From positions 186,001 to 250,000 of the forward strand of contig NZ_JBOITO010000030.1 in the NCBI RefSeq assembly GCF_050717635.1: 64,000 bases of DNA, read 5' to 3'. The DNA comes from Clostridium_AD sp050717635. Its GTDB lineage: Bacteria; Bacillota; Clostridia; Clostridiales; Clostridiaceae. The notes under the pieces were generated by a model. That model did no database searches. It saw nothing but the letters and a program-made list of their open reading frames with translations, and was not told the DNA's origin. The first letter of the stretch is position 1; every line of letters starts with the position of its first letter. Of this stretch, positions 18,145 through 26,142 are shown piece by piece. The position numbers were made by a program, and so were the translations under genes.

Positions 18145-18480
18145 CTAAATATTCTTTACAGCTTGTTCAACGTCATCATATGACATTATAATCTTAAACA
18201 TTCCTGACAACTCAAACACTCTTTTAACTGAAGATTTAATATTAGTTACACATACTTCTCCGTTTCTCATATGTAACTTTCTGTATCTTCCAATAACTAC
18301 TCCAATACCTGAACTGTCCATGAAGGACACACCATTAAAATCCATAATTAGCTTGTTGAATCTATCCCTGTCTAAACGATCGTCAATGATATTTCTCACT
18401 TCTTCAGCACTATGATGATCTAGTTCTCCTGACATATAAACTATCAATTTATCTTGGTTATTTTCAAAATTTAAATGCAT
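18145..18480 (-). CDS. spoIIAA: Anti-anti-sigma factor SpoIIAA
   Basis: A STAS-domain protein that, when unphosphorylated, displaces sigma-F from SpoIIAB. The 111 residues include the phosphorylation loop MDSSGIGVVIGRY; the phosphoserine is S57 by comparison with Bacillus S58. It is first in the operon. GTGGGGGGAAGAAA forms the ribosome site before the ATG. Confidence 0.97.
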   Translation of the reverse strand: MHLNFENNQDKLIVYMSGELDHHSAEEVRNIIDDRLDRDRFNKLIMDFNGVSFMDSSGIGVVIGRYRKLHMRNGEVCVTNIKSSVKRVFELSGMFKIIMSYDDVEQAVKNI

Positions 18481-18544
18481 TTTCTTCCCCCCACATAATT
18501 TGAAATTAAAATAATTCTCAATAAATATTATTCCTATTTTCTAT

Positions 18545-18571
18545 ATTCTACATATTACATAATTTCCCTTC
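18545..18571 (-). promoter_or_regulatory. Sigma-H-type promoter of the spoIIA operon
   Basis: On the minus strand GAAGGGAAA, 11 bases, then GTAGAAT. The sigma-H consensus is RnAGGAwww, 11-12 bases, RnnGAAT; only one position differs. It lies ~65 bases before spoIIAA. In Bacillus the spoIIA operon is known to be sigma-H- and Spo0A-dependent. Confidence 0.7.
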
Positions 18572-18717
18572 TTTTTTTTGTAATATTTATTCATTTTTTT
18601 ATATTATACCCATTTTCATGTTTTTTGATACATTATAAGTACTTATTGTGATAAGTTTGTAGAAGATTTAATAAATAACAATAAAAAGTAAAAGCTAATA
18701 AGTTATTTTTTAAAAAA

Positions 18718-18751
18718 ATAACATTTGTTGCATAAAAGCAACAAATGTTAT
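18718..18751 (-). terminator. Terminator of the ACP-LuxE-LuxC-MaoC operon
   Basis: Perfect 14-bp stem ATAACATTTGTTGC / GCAACAAATGTTAT with a six-base loop. On the minus strand it is followed by TTTTTTT. It lies ~130 bases beyond the maoC stop. Confidence 0.85.
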
Positions 18752-18882
18752 AAATATAATTTACTAAAAGATGTTAACGTTGGCACAATATATATATTTT
18801 TTACAATACATTTATATTTTTTGCATTTATGCAACGTGTTTCTCTTTTACAACAGTTATTTATCTAATTATTCATATGTTTT

Positions 18883-19293
18883 TTATTTTAATACTAAAAC
18901 CTTAGCTATTCCCTTTAAAACTACTTCCTTTTGTTCATTTATACAAAATGTATCAAGTACTAAAATTTTCTTTTTATCAATTATTTCAGTTATAATAACC
19001 TTTGCTCTAATGGTTTCACCAATTCTTACTGGTTTTAAAAACTCAAAGCTCTGTTCTAAGTATATATTACCTCCTCCAGGTAACTTTGTTCCAAGCAAAG
19101 CTGATATTAATCCCCCAACTAATTGCCCATGAACTATTCTACCTTTAAAAAAAGATTTTTTAGCTTTTTCCTCATCCATATGCATATAATTATAGTCTCC
19201 TGTAATTTGTGCATAAAGCTCCACGTCACCTTCTGTAAATTTCTTTACATGCTCTTCACTTTGACCTATATAAAAACTTTTAATATCTGGCAT
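18883..19293 (-). CDS. MaoC-like (R)-specific enoyl-CoA/ACP hydratase
   Basis: A hot-dog-fold hydratase of 136 residues. It has the MaoC/PhaJ motif ITGDYNYMHMDEEKAKKSFFKGRIVHGQLVGGL (in parts), with the expected catalytic Asp and His in DYNYMHMD. The family hydrates trans-2-enoyl thioesters to (R)-3-hydroxyacyl thioesters or the reverse. It is last in the operon with an ACP, an acyl-AMP ligase, LuxE and LuxC, about 43 bases after luxC. A role in making or tailoring the acyl chain that is later reduced is an inference. Confidence 0.85.
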   Translation of the reverse strand: MPDIKSFYIGQSEEHVKKFTEGDVELYAQITGDYNYMHMDEEKAKKSFFKGRIVHGQLVGGLISALLGTKLPGGGNIYLEQSFEFLKPVRIGETIRAKVIITEIIDKKKILVLDTFCINEQKEVVLKGIAKVLVLK

Positions 19294-19336
19294 TTTATTC
19301 CTCCATTATAAAAAATATAGCATTCTAATAATACAA

Positions 19337-20641
19337 TTAAATCATTCCATTTATATTAAGTGAACACCATCTAACTAATTCACTCATTATTAGTCTTCCA
19401 TCCCAAGGAGAATCATACAAATTCATATATCCAATTTTAACAACCCTATCTACTCCTAAGGCTGTTACACTATCTGTAAACTCCAAAGTTTTTTTAATAT
19501 TTTTTGATGCTATCCCAATAGTTTGTATGCTTTTAGTTATCAAAGGGAATACTTCAAATATGTCCTCTATCTCTTTCAAATATATAGTTCGTCCTGTAAT
19601 AGGCTCTTCCAGCTTTAATTCACTATCAATTAGTATTGTATATTGGAGTCCCTTACTCATATAAATCATCTTATCTAAATTTAGTAAATATTCGCCTCTT
19701 TTATTAATTATTTTTGCAGCTACAGCCTCTTCTAATTCTATATCAGTATATCTTTTAATTATTTTTTCAAATTTGCGGCTTAATATCTGTGCTATCTTTT
19801 CTACGGGTAACTTGCTTTTCTCTAAAAATAATACTTGTGGAGAAGAACATGCCTTTTGATCAAACGAGATTATATCTGTAATCAAATTTTCTAAGTATTC
19901 TTCCATATTATCACTTTCAATAGCTGACCTATCAAAAACTGCAAAAGAATACTTAGGTCCAAAGATTAAATCCTTACAAGTAGCTTTTTTAGGTAAAACA
20001 GAAATAGCATCTACAGCTGTTTTTCCACCCCAAACTATTCTTGCATCAGCTTTTAAAGACATTTCAGAATTGTAATACACGTCTTTACTATTAAAATAAA
20101 TAAGGGCAATATTTTTCAATATAACCTTAGAAGAATAAGTATTTCCATCATATTTAATAACAATATCATCTAAAAGCTTTAATAATTCATATACTTCACT
20201 AATGCTTCCCTTAGACACACGAATAATATTTCCATTCTTACATAATATACTCTGAAGCACAGAATAAATTCCCAGTGTAGCTACATTACTAGCCATCCAA
20301 TGACAAACTATGCCCTTGGGCTGTGCTTTGATATATTTCCCATCCTCTACCTGTACAAAATTATTTAGGTATTCAATATTTCCTAAGTTAAACTTTAGCT
20401 GTTTTTCCATATTTACTTTTTTCAAATAAAAGCATAAAAATGGAACACCTTCCATCACTAACACTTGTCTATTTTTTGAAATTTTCTTGCTATATTCATT
20501 TATAATAAGTAATATAACTTCTATAGGAAATTCATAAAGCTCAGTAATACCACTTTTTAAGCATGTTTCTATTTTATGAAAGTCTTCCAATTCTATTCCA
20601 TTATCAAAGAATTGTCCATTTAGTCCATAACAATTTATCAT
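19337..20641 (-). CDS. luxC: LuxC-family acyl-CoA/acyl-protein reductase
   Basis: LuxC (PF05893) reduces an acyl thioester with NADPH to an aldehyde. The 434-residue protein has the aldehyde-dehydrogenase-like layout. The active-site cysteine is in SFDQKACSSPQVLFLE (C265 from the chosen start), and a VWGGKTAVDAI block precedes it. I start at the ATG at 20639-20641, which overlaps the luxE stop as ATGA and has GGGAGG upstream; the open frame extends to 20677 but runs inside luxE. In luminous bacteria LuxC works with LuxE and LuxD to make the luciferase aldehyde. No luxAB occurs here, so the aldehyde must serve another purpose. Confidence 0.9.
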   Translation of the reverse strand: MINCYGLNGQFFDNGIELEDFHKIETCLKSGITELYEFPIEVILLIINEYSKKISKNRQVLVMEGVPFLCFYLKKVNMEKQLKFNLGNIEYLNNFVQVEDGKYIKAQPKGIVCHWMASNVATLGIYSVLQSILCKNGNIIRVSKGSISEVYELLKLLDDIVIKYDGNTYSSKVILKNIALIYFNSKDVYYNSEMSLKADARIVWGGKTAVDAISVLPKKATCKDLIFGPKYSFAVFDRSAIESDNMEEYLENLITDIISFDQKACSSPQVLFLEKSKLPVEKIAQILSRKFEKIIKRYTDIELEEAVAAKIINKRGEYLLNLDKMIYMSKGLQYTILIDSELKLEEPITGRTIYLKEIEDIFEVFPLITKSIQTIGIASKNIKKTLEFTDSVTALGVDRVVKIGYMNLYDSPWDGRLIMSELVRWCSLNINGMI

Positions 20642-21750
20642 CTTCCTACCTCCCTTTCCGCAAAGGTATCTCCACATCCTCTAATTTCAGCCTTGTCCAC
20701 TCTAGATTCAAATCTAAAATATTTACCACTTCTACCACAAGGACAATCATCTACACCTAAATATTGACCAATATCCTCAGTTAAAATAGCTTGTGATGGA
20801 TAACTAGAGCCTAAAATACTCATAACCTCTATAAGCCCTGATTCACCAACCTTCACCTCTTCTAACGTCTGTATATTCCTTATAATTACATCTGCAAAAT
20901 TTGCTACATGTTTATGTCCACACTCACAATCAACAAAAACTACCCCTACCTGTTCCACCATTCCATAAAAGTCTATAATATTAGATGGATTTGTGTTAAA
21001 TATTTCCGCTGCAGTCTCTATAAATACTTTTTTTTCTACCTTTTCAGAAATAAGTTTTTTCCACCCACCACTATGTAACAACTTTAATTTGGGCATATCT
21101 AACTTTACCCCTTCTTGTTTTAACTCTTTTAAAAATTTGGACCATACTATATATGTAAATCCATAAACTAAAATTTCTTCGTCTTTATACATTGTTTCAA
21201 AGTCACGAAGTCTATCTATATTTAATTTAAGCTCTCCATTTTCACTATCCATAACATAAATAATCTTATTACCAAAGGTGCTTACCCCTCTTATTGCCGC
21301 ACCACGTGCAGTTATAATATCTCCCTTTTTATTGCTGTCTGCACAGTCTATGATAAGCATAGGTCTTCTAGTGCCTCCTAAATAACTTTGAAGTGTACTT
21401 ATTAACCCCTGTGTTTGTCTTATTGAAGTCCTTTTATCTAAATATATTTTGCTGGGAATTCCCGCAGTAGTGGCACTAGAATTTAACACTCTTACCACCT
21501 GATCCATCTCACATATTCTAAGATCAAAATATTTAAACATATTTACTGGTATATATGGAACTTGCTCTAATGTTTTGATACTATTAATATCTATACCTAA
21601 TTTATCATACATAGCTTTTATGTTTGGATTTTCCATATTGCGTTCTAATTGAGTCAATATAATGTTTAGAAGTAGCTTTTCTTTCTTTTGCTGCTTCATA
21701 TTAAACTGTTCCCCTAACACTAGCTCATCTATTAATTCTAATTCCTCCAT
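20638..21750 (-). CDS. luxE: LuxE-family acyl-protein synthetase
   Basis: LuxE (PF04443) activates a fatty acid with ATP and carries the acyl group on a C-terminal cysteine before passing it to LuxC. The 370-residue protein shows NSSATTAGIPSKIY (nucleotide-binding loop region), the family motif LLHSGGWKKL, DFYGMVEQVG and the C-terminal EIRGCGDTFAE. C359 there corresponds to the acylated cysteine near position 362 of Vibrio LuxE. A Cys cluster (DCECGH, CPCGRSG) may also bind metal. It overlaps luxC by 4 bases and lies ~20 bases after the ligase gene. Confidence 0.9.
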   Translation of the reverse strand: MEELELIDELVLGEQFNMKQQKKEKLLLNIILTQLERNMENPNIKAMYDKLGIDINSIKTLEQVPYIPVNMFKYFDLRICEMDQVVRVLNSSATTAGIPSKIYLDKRTSIRQTQGLISTLQSYLGGTRRPMLIIDCADSNKKGDIITARGAAIRGVSTFGNKIIYVMDSENGELKLNIDRLRDFETMYKDEEILVYGFTYIVWSKFLKELKQEGVKLDMPKLKLLHSGGWKKLISEKVEKKVFIETAAEIFNTNPSNIIDFYGMVEQVGVVFVDCECGHKHVANFADVIIRNIQTLEEVKVGESGLIEVMSILGSSYPSQAILTEDIGQYLGVDDCPCGRSGKYFRFESRVDKAEIRGCGDTFAEREVGR

Positions 21751-21770
21751 CTAGTTCACTCTCCTCACTT

Positions 21771-23249
21771 TCACTTAATATCTTTAAGCTTTTTTAATAA
21801 TACCTTCCCTGAGGAATTTTTAGGAAGTTCCTTTATGAATTCTATATATCTTGGAACTTTATACGATGGCAACTGCTTTTTACAAAAATTTGATATATAT
21901 TTATAATCTATATTAAATTTGTTTTCTATTAATACTACAAAAGCCTTTACTGCTTCTCCTAAAATATCATCGTAAACTCCAATAACTGCACATTCCACAA
22001 CCTGAGGAATTTGCGATATTATATTCTCTATTTCCTTAGGACTTATTCTATTGCCACCACTTTTTATAATATTTTTTTCTCTTGAAACTATATATATATA
22101 CCCCTCATCATCTACTTTTGCTAGATCTCCTGTATATAAGTATCCATTTTTTATAACTTTCGCAGTTTCGCTAATATCATTAAAATAACCTTTCATTATA
22201 TTACCACCCCGCGCAGCAATCTCACCTATTTCCCCAGGTTTTACTATCTTTCCTTCACCATTTAAAACCACTAGTTCAGTTCCACTAATTCCTTTTCCTA
22301 TGGAATTCATCTTTTTATTTATTAAATGTGGTGGTAAATAAGATAATCTTGATGTAGCTTCAGTTTGACCATACATTATGAAAATATCTACTCCTTTTAA
22401 AATTTCTATAAGCTCTTTTATAAAAACCTCTGGCAGCTTTCCTCCAGCTTGGGTTATGTATCTTAGTGAAGGTAGCTTTGAGCTTTTTATATCGGTCATC
22501 CTAAGCAGTATTTGATAATTGCTGGGAACACCTGAAAAGCCTGTACAATTATACTTATTTATATCTTCAATAACTGTTTGTGGAAACATAAATTTATTAT
22601 TAATAACTATACTTCCACCTACCCTAAAGTGAGTATGTAAAATAGACGTACCGTAGCAATAATAAAATGGAAGTACCATTTCCACTCTATCATGCTTTGT
22701 AAGACTAAGATATTCTATTATAGAGTTTGTGTTACACATGAGATTAAAATGAGTAAGCATTACTCCCTTAGGATTTCCTGTGGACCCAGAAGTAAACAGT
22801 ATTACAGCAACATCTTCTTCTATATTTATATCCACATTATAATTACTTTCCTCCTCAGAAGTAAAATTATACTCACTATGTTCTGTATAAATATCAACAT
22901 CATCACAAACCAATTGTTCTATTTTAAAAGCAAATTTTTTTTGAGTAAAAATTAACTTAATACTAAGAGAATCAATAATATACTTTATTTGATTACTATT
23001 TAAATCCGGATTTATAGGAACACAAATAGCCCCACTTTTAATTATTGCAAAATAATTCTCAATAAAAAAAGCAGAATTTGCTGAAACCAAAAGTACAGCA
23101 TCCTTTTTAGAGAGCCCCTTGGTTTTTATAAAAGTAGCTCTCTTATTTACATTTTTAAAAATCTCTTTAAAACTTATTTCATTATTAAATATTACGGATG
23201 TTTTGTTGTGCTTTGATGAAAACTCGAAAACATAATCAGTAAAGGTCAT
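21771..23249 (-). CDS. Class I adenylate-forming acyl ligase
   Basis: A 492-residue AMP-binding enzyme that should activate a carboxylic acid to acyl-AMP and load it on CoA or the neighbouring carrier protein. Motifs: VILFTSGSTGNPKGVMLTH (phosphate loop, about 150-168), YGQTEATSRL (about 295), YLYTGDLAKVDDEGYIYIVSR (A7/A8) and the catalytic lysine in LPKNSSGKVLLKK near the C-terminus. Its start overlaps the end of the ACP gene as ATGA, implying coupled translation and ACP as partner. Substrate (fatty or other acid) is not evident from sequence. Confidence 0.9.
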   Translation of the reverse strand: MTFTDYVFEFSSKHNKTSVIFNNEISFKEIFKNVNKRATFIKTKGLSKKDAVLLVSANSAFFIENYFAIIKSGAICVPINPDLNSNQIKYIIDSLSIKLIFTQKKFAFKIEQLVCDDVDIYTEHSEYNFTSEEESNYNVDINIEEDVAVILFTSGSTGNPKGVMLTHFNLMCNTNSIIEYLSLTKHDRVEMVLPFYYCYGTSILHTHFRVGGSIVINNKFMFPQTVIEDINKYNCTGFSGVPSNYQILLRMTDIKSSKLPSLRYITQAGGKLPEVFIKELIEILKGVDIFIMYGQTEATSRLSYLPPHLINKKMNSIGKGISGTELVVLNGEGKIVKPGEIGEIAARGGNIMKGYFNDISETAKVIKNGYLYTGDLAKVDDEGYIYIVSREKNIIKSGGNRISPKEIENIISQIPQVVECAVIGVYDDILGEAVKAFVVLIENKFNIDYKYISNFCKKQLPSYKVPRYIEFIKELPKNSSGKVLLKKLKDIK

Positions 23250-23488
23250 ATTTTAACGCCATATTTTTCAACTATCTTCTTAATACCTCCTACAGTATAC
23301 ATTCTAGAAATATCAACTACCTCCAATGATATATCAAAAATTTCTTCTAAACTTGTTACAAGATCAACATGCCCTAAAGAATCCCAAGAATCTATATCAT
23401 CTGGTCCTAAATCATCACTTATATCCTCCGCATTTTTTAAATCAAACACATCACATAATACCTTGTTTAGTTTTTCCTTATTATTCAT
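23246..23488 (-). CDS. Acyl carrier protein
   Basis: An 80-residue carrier of the PP-binding family. The phosphopantetheine attachment serine is S37 in DIDSWDSLGHVDL, followed by the usual acidic helix (LEEIFDISLEVVD). It differs from housekeeping AcpP in having DSWDSLGH, as seen in secondary-metabolism and polysaccharide-linked carriers. It is the first gene of the five-gene operon; TTAGGAGGAATT precedes the ATG. Confidence 0.93.
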   Translation of the reverse strand: MNNKEKLNKVLCDVFDLKNAEDISDDLGPDDIDSWDSLGHVDLVTSLEEIFDISLEVVDISRMYTVGGIKKIVEKYGVKI

Positions 23489-23511
23489 AATAATTCCTCC
23501 TAAATAGTAAT

Positions 23512-23529
23512 GATAGTGTAATCACTATC
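23512..23529. promoter_or_regulatory. Palindrome GATAGTG-TAAT-CACTATC in the acyl operon leader
   Basis: Perfect 7-bp arms around a 4-base centre. It lies just downstream of the transcription start predicted from the sigma-54 element, so it could be an operator or a leader hairpin. Confidence 0.6.
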
Positions 23530-23540
23530 TTTATTTCATA

Positions 23541-23560
23541 TGTAGCAAAATGTGTGCCAA
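23541..23560 (-). promoter_or_regulatory. Sigma-54 (-24/-12) promoter of the acyl operon
   Basis: On the minus strand TTGGCACACATTTTGCTA, 53 bases before the ACP gene. GG of the -24 box and GC of the -12 box are exactly 10 bases apart, and TTGGCAC is a perfect -24 element. Sigma-54 promoters need an AAA+ enhancer-binding activator; none is encoded in the window. A sigma-A promoter using TTGGCA is a weaker alternative. Confidence 0.7.
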
Positions 23561-23577
23561 CTTTCGTATAAAAAATA

Positions 23578-25335
23578 TTATACTTCTCCAAGTATAATAT
23601 TTTTCTCTTCTTCATCAAACTTAAAATAATCATAAAGATAATTATCATCTTCGTAATCAATATCTATCATCGTTGGCATACATAATTTCATTAAATTGTT
23701 TGGATAATATTCATAAGCATCTTCACCTAGTTTTTTTGCAAAAGTCTTAAAGTAAAATTCATATATTTTACTATTTAATAAATATAATAAGAAATCATAA
23801 GTAAACGGTACATTTTCTTTTAATACTAGTGCATACACATCTGCACTAAAGTAACTACCCCTATCAAGGGCGAATCTATTACTGCTAGCTTTGAATGGAA
23901 AAACTATCTTTTCACCTTCGAATATGTTTTGTTTTCTACCCCATTGAAGTTCATACCATTTTCTAATACCTTTGACGCATTCTCTTCTTTTTAATAGCTT
24001 TTCTTTATGTTTTGCAATATATGCTATGGCACTTGGATACTCTTTTGAGTTATGTATTAAATCAGAATATATTATGTAACTATCTTTTCTTTGGACTACA
24101 TTTTCCCCTATGTAACTACTCTTAATCCAAGGTTTTATTATGTTTTTTTCTACATATTCTCTTTTAGAAATATCATCTGTCAGAACAAAAGCTTTATCAC
24201 AGCCAGTTATTACCCCTTGATAACTATTACATATATTACTTAGATGGGTAAAACTCCTTTGTTCTATTTTATTTATTATATTCCTCTGTTTTTCGTCCCT
24301 TAAAATCCAACCCTTGTTGTTTAGTTCATTTTTATTAATATAAAATTTATTAAACTCATTTCCCATCTTTAAAAACAAACTGTTGTAAAACTTGCTGTTA
24401 TTTTTACCCCTTATGTTTATTGGTTTTATAATCTCAATTTCATTTTGCTCTTTTTGCTCATTTGTTATAAACATAATTACAGGGTCTATTCCAACGTTTT
24501 TAAATGGTCTTATACCATAAAAATCAATGATTCTGTCAATGGTACATATTTCTTTTAGGACTTTCCGTAAATCTTCTCCACTTGGTGACTCTAAAAAATA
24601 TCTTGAAGTTATAAACGTAAGCTTTCCCATCTTACTAAGGTCTTCTAGTGCCTTTTTAAAAAAGCAATATGATAAATCACTTTTATCTCTATACACTTCA
24701 CTATACCTAATTTTTAAGTGTGATGCATATTCCTTATCTATAGATTTTTTACCCACATAAGGTGGATTACCTATAAAGATATCATATTTATTCTCCTTCT
24801 CATATAATAAAAAATCTTCATTAAAAATATTGCTACATATATCACCATGGCTTAAATCAAATAAATCTATAACAAGTATTTTTATGGCTATATCATCAAT
24901 ATCAAATCCATATAGATTATGTTTTATTATATGTTCATTAATGCATTTAAACTTTATATTTAAGCTATTTTTTTCGTTGATTGCAGTTAAATTTTCTACA
25001 TATACATTTCTAAGAAATTTGAAACAAGGAATTAGTAAATTGCCTGTACCACAAGATGGATCCACAACTTTTATATATGGATTGTCTATTATTTGCTGCG
25101 CCATTATTGTGTTCTCAATCATATAAGAGGCTATAGGTTCTGGAGTGTACACTGTACCTTTTTCTTTATTGTTTTTGATAAACTCATAATAAACTTCACC
25201 AAAGCACTTTTTATGTGATGCTTCAATTTCATTTTTATAATTTCCTAAGGCTACTATTTTAAACATATTGTCTATAGGACTTAGAATAATATTATATAAT
25301 TCACATATTCTTTGTTTAAACTCATCTAACATCAA
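23578..25335 (-). CDS. CamA-like orphan DNA adenine N6-methyltransferase
   Basis: A 585-residue gamma-class (Eco57I/TaqI-like) adenine methyltransferase. It has VYTPEPIASYMIENT, motif I VDPSCGTGNL (91-100) and the catalytic NPPY (190-193). A long C-terminal target-recognition region carries QGVITGCDKAFVL and the string RRECVKGIRKWYELQWGR, then SADVYALVL. From memory these blocks closely match CamA of Clostridioides difficile, which methylates CAAAAA and affects sporulation. No nuclease motif or restriction gene adjoins, so it is probably an orphan epigenetic methylase. A type IIG relative is the alternative. It lies upstream of the acyl operon on the same strand. Confidence 0.85.
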   Translation of the reverse strand: MMLDEFKQRICELYNIILSPIDNMFKIVALGNYKNEIEASHKKCFGEVYYEFIKNNKEKGTVYTPEPIASYMIENTIMAQQIIDNPYIKVVDPSCGTGNLLIPCFKFLRNVYVENLTAINEKNSLNIKFKCINEHIIKHNLYGFDIDDIAIKILVIDLFDLSHGDICSNIFNEDFLLYEKENKYDIFIGNPPYVGKKSIDKEYASHLKIRYSEVYRDKSDLSYCFFKKALEDLSKMGKLTFITSRYFLESPSGEDLRKVLKEICTIDRIIDFYGIRPFKNVGIDPVIMFITNEQKEQNEIEIIKPINIRGKNNSKFYNSLFLKMGNEFNKFYINKNELNNKGWILRDEKQRNIINKIEQRSFTHLSNICNSYQGVITGCDKAFVLTDDISKREYVEKNIIKPWIKSSYIGENVVQRKDSYIIYSDLIHNSKEYPSAIAYIAKHKEKLLKRRECVKGIRKWYELQWGRKQNIFEGEKIVFPFKASSNRFALDRGSYFSADVYALVLKENVPFTYDFLLYLLNSKIYEFYFKTFAKKLGEDAYEYYPNNLMKLCMPTMIDIDYEDDNYLYDYFKFDEEEKNIILGEV

Positions 25336-25388
25336 TTATCTCCCACCTATTTAACTATAGCTTGTGCATGCTTTGTTGTACGCATATA

Positions 25389-25438
25389 TAATATAGGCTA
25401 CATATAAACTATGCATAGTTAATATGTAGCCTATATTA
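25389..25438. repeat. 50-bp near-perfect palindrome
   Basis: Arms of 25 bases with a single mismatched pair, centred on ATGCAT (25411-25416). It lies between fchA and the methyltransferase gene. Neither side has a convincing T-tract, so it is not a standard terminator; it could still form a strong RNA hairpin or a cruciform. Confidence 0.8.
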
Positions 25439-25506
25439 AAATTATATCATAAATGCTTAATATGTTGAACTTTAATTCGCTATGTATCTTATTTCATAAA
25501 AATCTT

Positions 25507-26142
25507 TTATATACTCTCATTAACAATTGCTAATACTTCATCTCGCTTATTTCTTCCACATTCCACTAATTTTTCACATTTTGAAGCAATCTCTCCTTTA
25601 TATTTTTCATCTTTAATACTAGAAAGATTTATTTTAACATTTAAAACAGCACTTTCAATAGATGCTTGAAGCATTAAAGCTGCCACTCCAGCATCAGATA
25701 GCGCGTTCTTGTTTCCGAGCTCGGCAGCTACTTTTACATGTATATATATTTCATATGACTTTTCTGCAACTTTCAAAGGAATTTCTAAAGCTGCTTTATA
25801 TCCTTCTTGGATCTTTTTACTTCTTATTCTCTTTTCGTCATCACTTTGTTTAGGAAGTTTAAATGCTGACATCAAAGTTAAAAAAACCTCTGCATCCCTA
25901 TTCATTAAATCTAAAAATTCTTCCTTATGATTAAGACATTGCTCTAAATTTTTGTCCACAATCATTTTATCTTCCTCACTGTATGCGTTGTATACCTTTT
26001 TATCTACAGTTAAATTAAACACCATTGAACATAATGCACTAGCTAAAGATGATCCTAAGGCCGCTACACTTCCTCCTCCTGGCGCAGGTGAATTTGAACC
26101 AAGTTCTTTAATAAATTCTCTAACAGTTTTTTGGTCTAACAT
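25507..26142 (-). CDS. fchA: Cyclodeaminase/cyclohydrolase family protein (FchA-like)
   Basis: A 211-residue all-helical protein of the FTCD C-terminal family (PF04961). It converts formiminotetrahydrofolate to methenyltetrahydrofolate plus ammonia, or acts as methenyl-THF cyclohydrolase, in one-carbon and purine/histidine fermentation. The signature SPAPGGGSVAALGSSLASALCSMV is at residues 17-40 (quoted in part: SPAPGGGSVAALGSS). Length is normal. An AAGGAGATCACATT leader precedes the ATG. No other folate gene adjoins. Confidence 0.9.
   Translation of the reverse strand: MLDQKTVREFIKELGSNSPAPGGGSVAALGSSLASALCSMVFNLTVDKKVYNAYSEEDKMIVDKNLEQCLNHKEEFLDLMNRDAEVFLTLMSAFKLPKQSDDEKRIRSKKIQEGYKAALEIPLKVAEKSYEIYIHVKVAAELGNKNALSDAGVAALMLQASIESAVLNVKINLSSIKDEKYKGEIASKCEKLVECGRNKRDEVLAIVNESI

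Larger units (their letters stand above)
18481..18882. other. 402-bp intergenic region between spoIIA and the acyl operon
   Basis: Very AT-rich. It holds the sigma-H-type promoter of spoIIA (18545-18571) and, on the far side, the terminator of the acyl operon (18718-18751) plus a short TTGCAT-TT-ATGCAA palindrome (18821-18834). I see no convincing gene. A plus-strand reading frame from 18725 overlaps the maoC gene antisense and has no ribosome site. Confidence 0.7.

Noticed and set aside
18779..18797. Second sigma-54 promoter (TTGGCACAATATATA)
   Set aside because: The -24 half is good, but there is no GC at the right spacing and no gene downstream on that strand.
18725..19132. Plus-strand reading frame of 135 codons
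   Set aside because: It is antisense to the maoC gene, starts inside a terminator hairpin and has no ribosome site.
18883..23488. Bioluminescence operon
   Set aside because: luxC and luxE homologues are present, but no luxA, luxB or luxD genes occur in the window, and the ACP and MaoC genes do not fit a lux operon.
23578..25335. A complete type II restriction-modification system
   Set aside because: No nuclease motif is visible in the methylase and no endonuclease gene adjoins.
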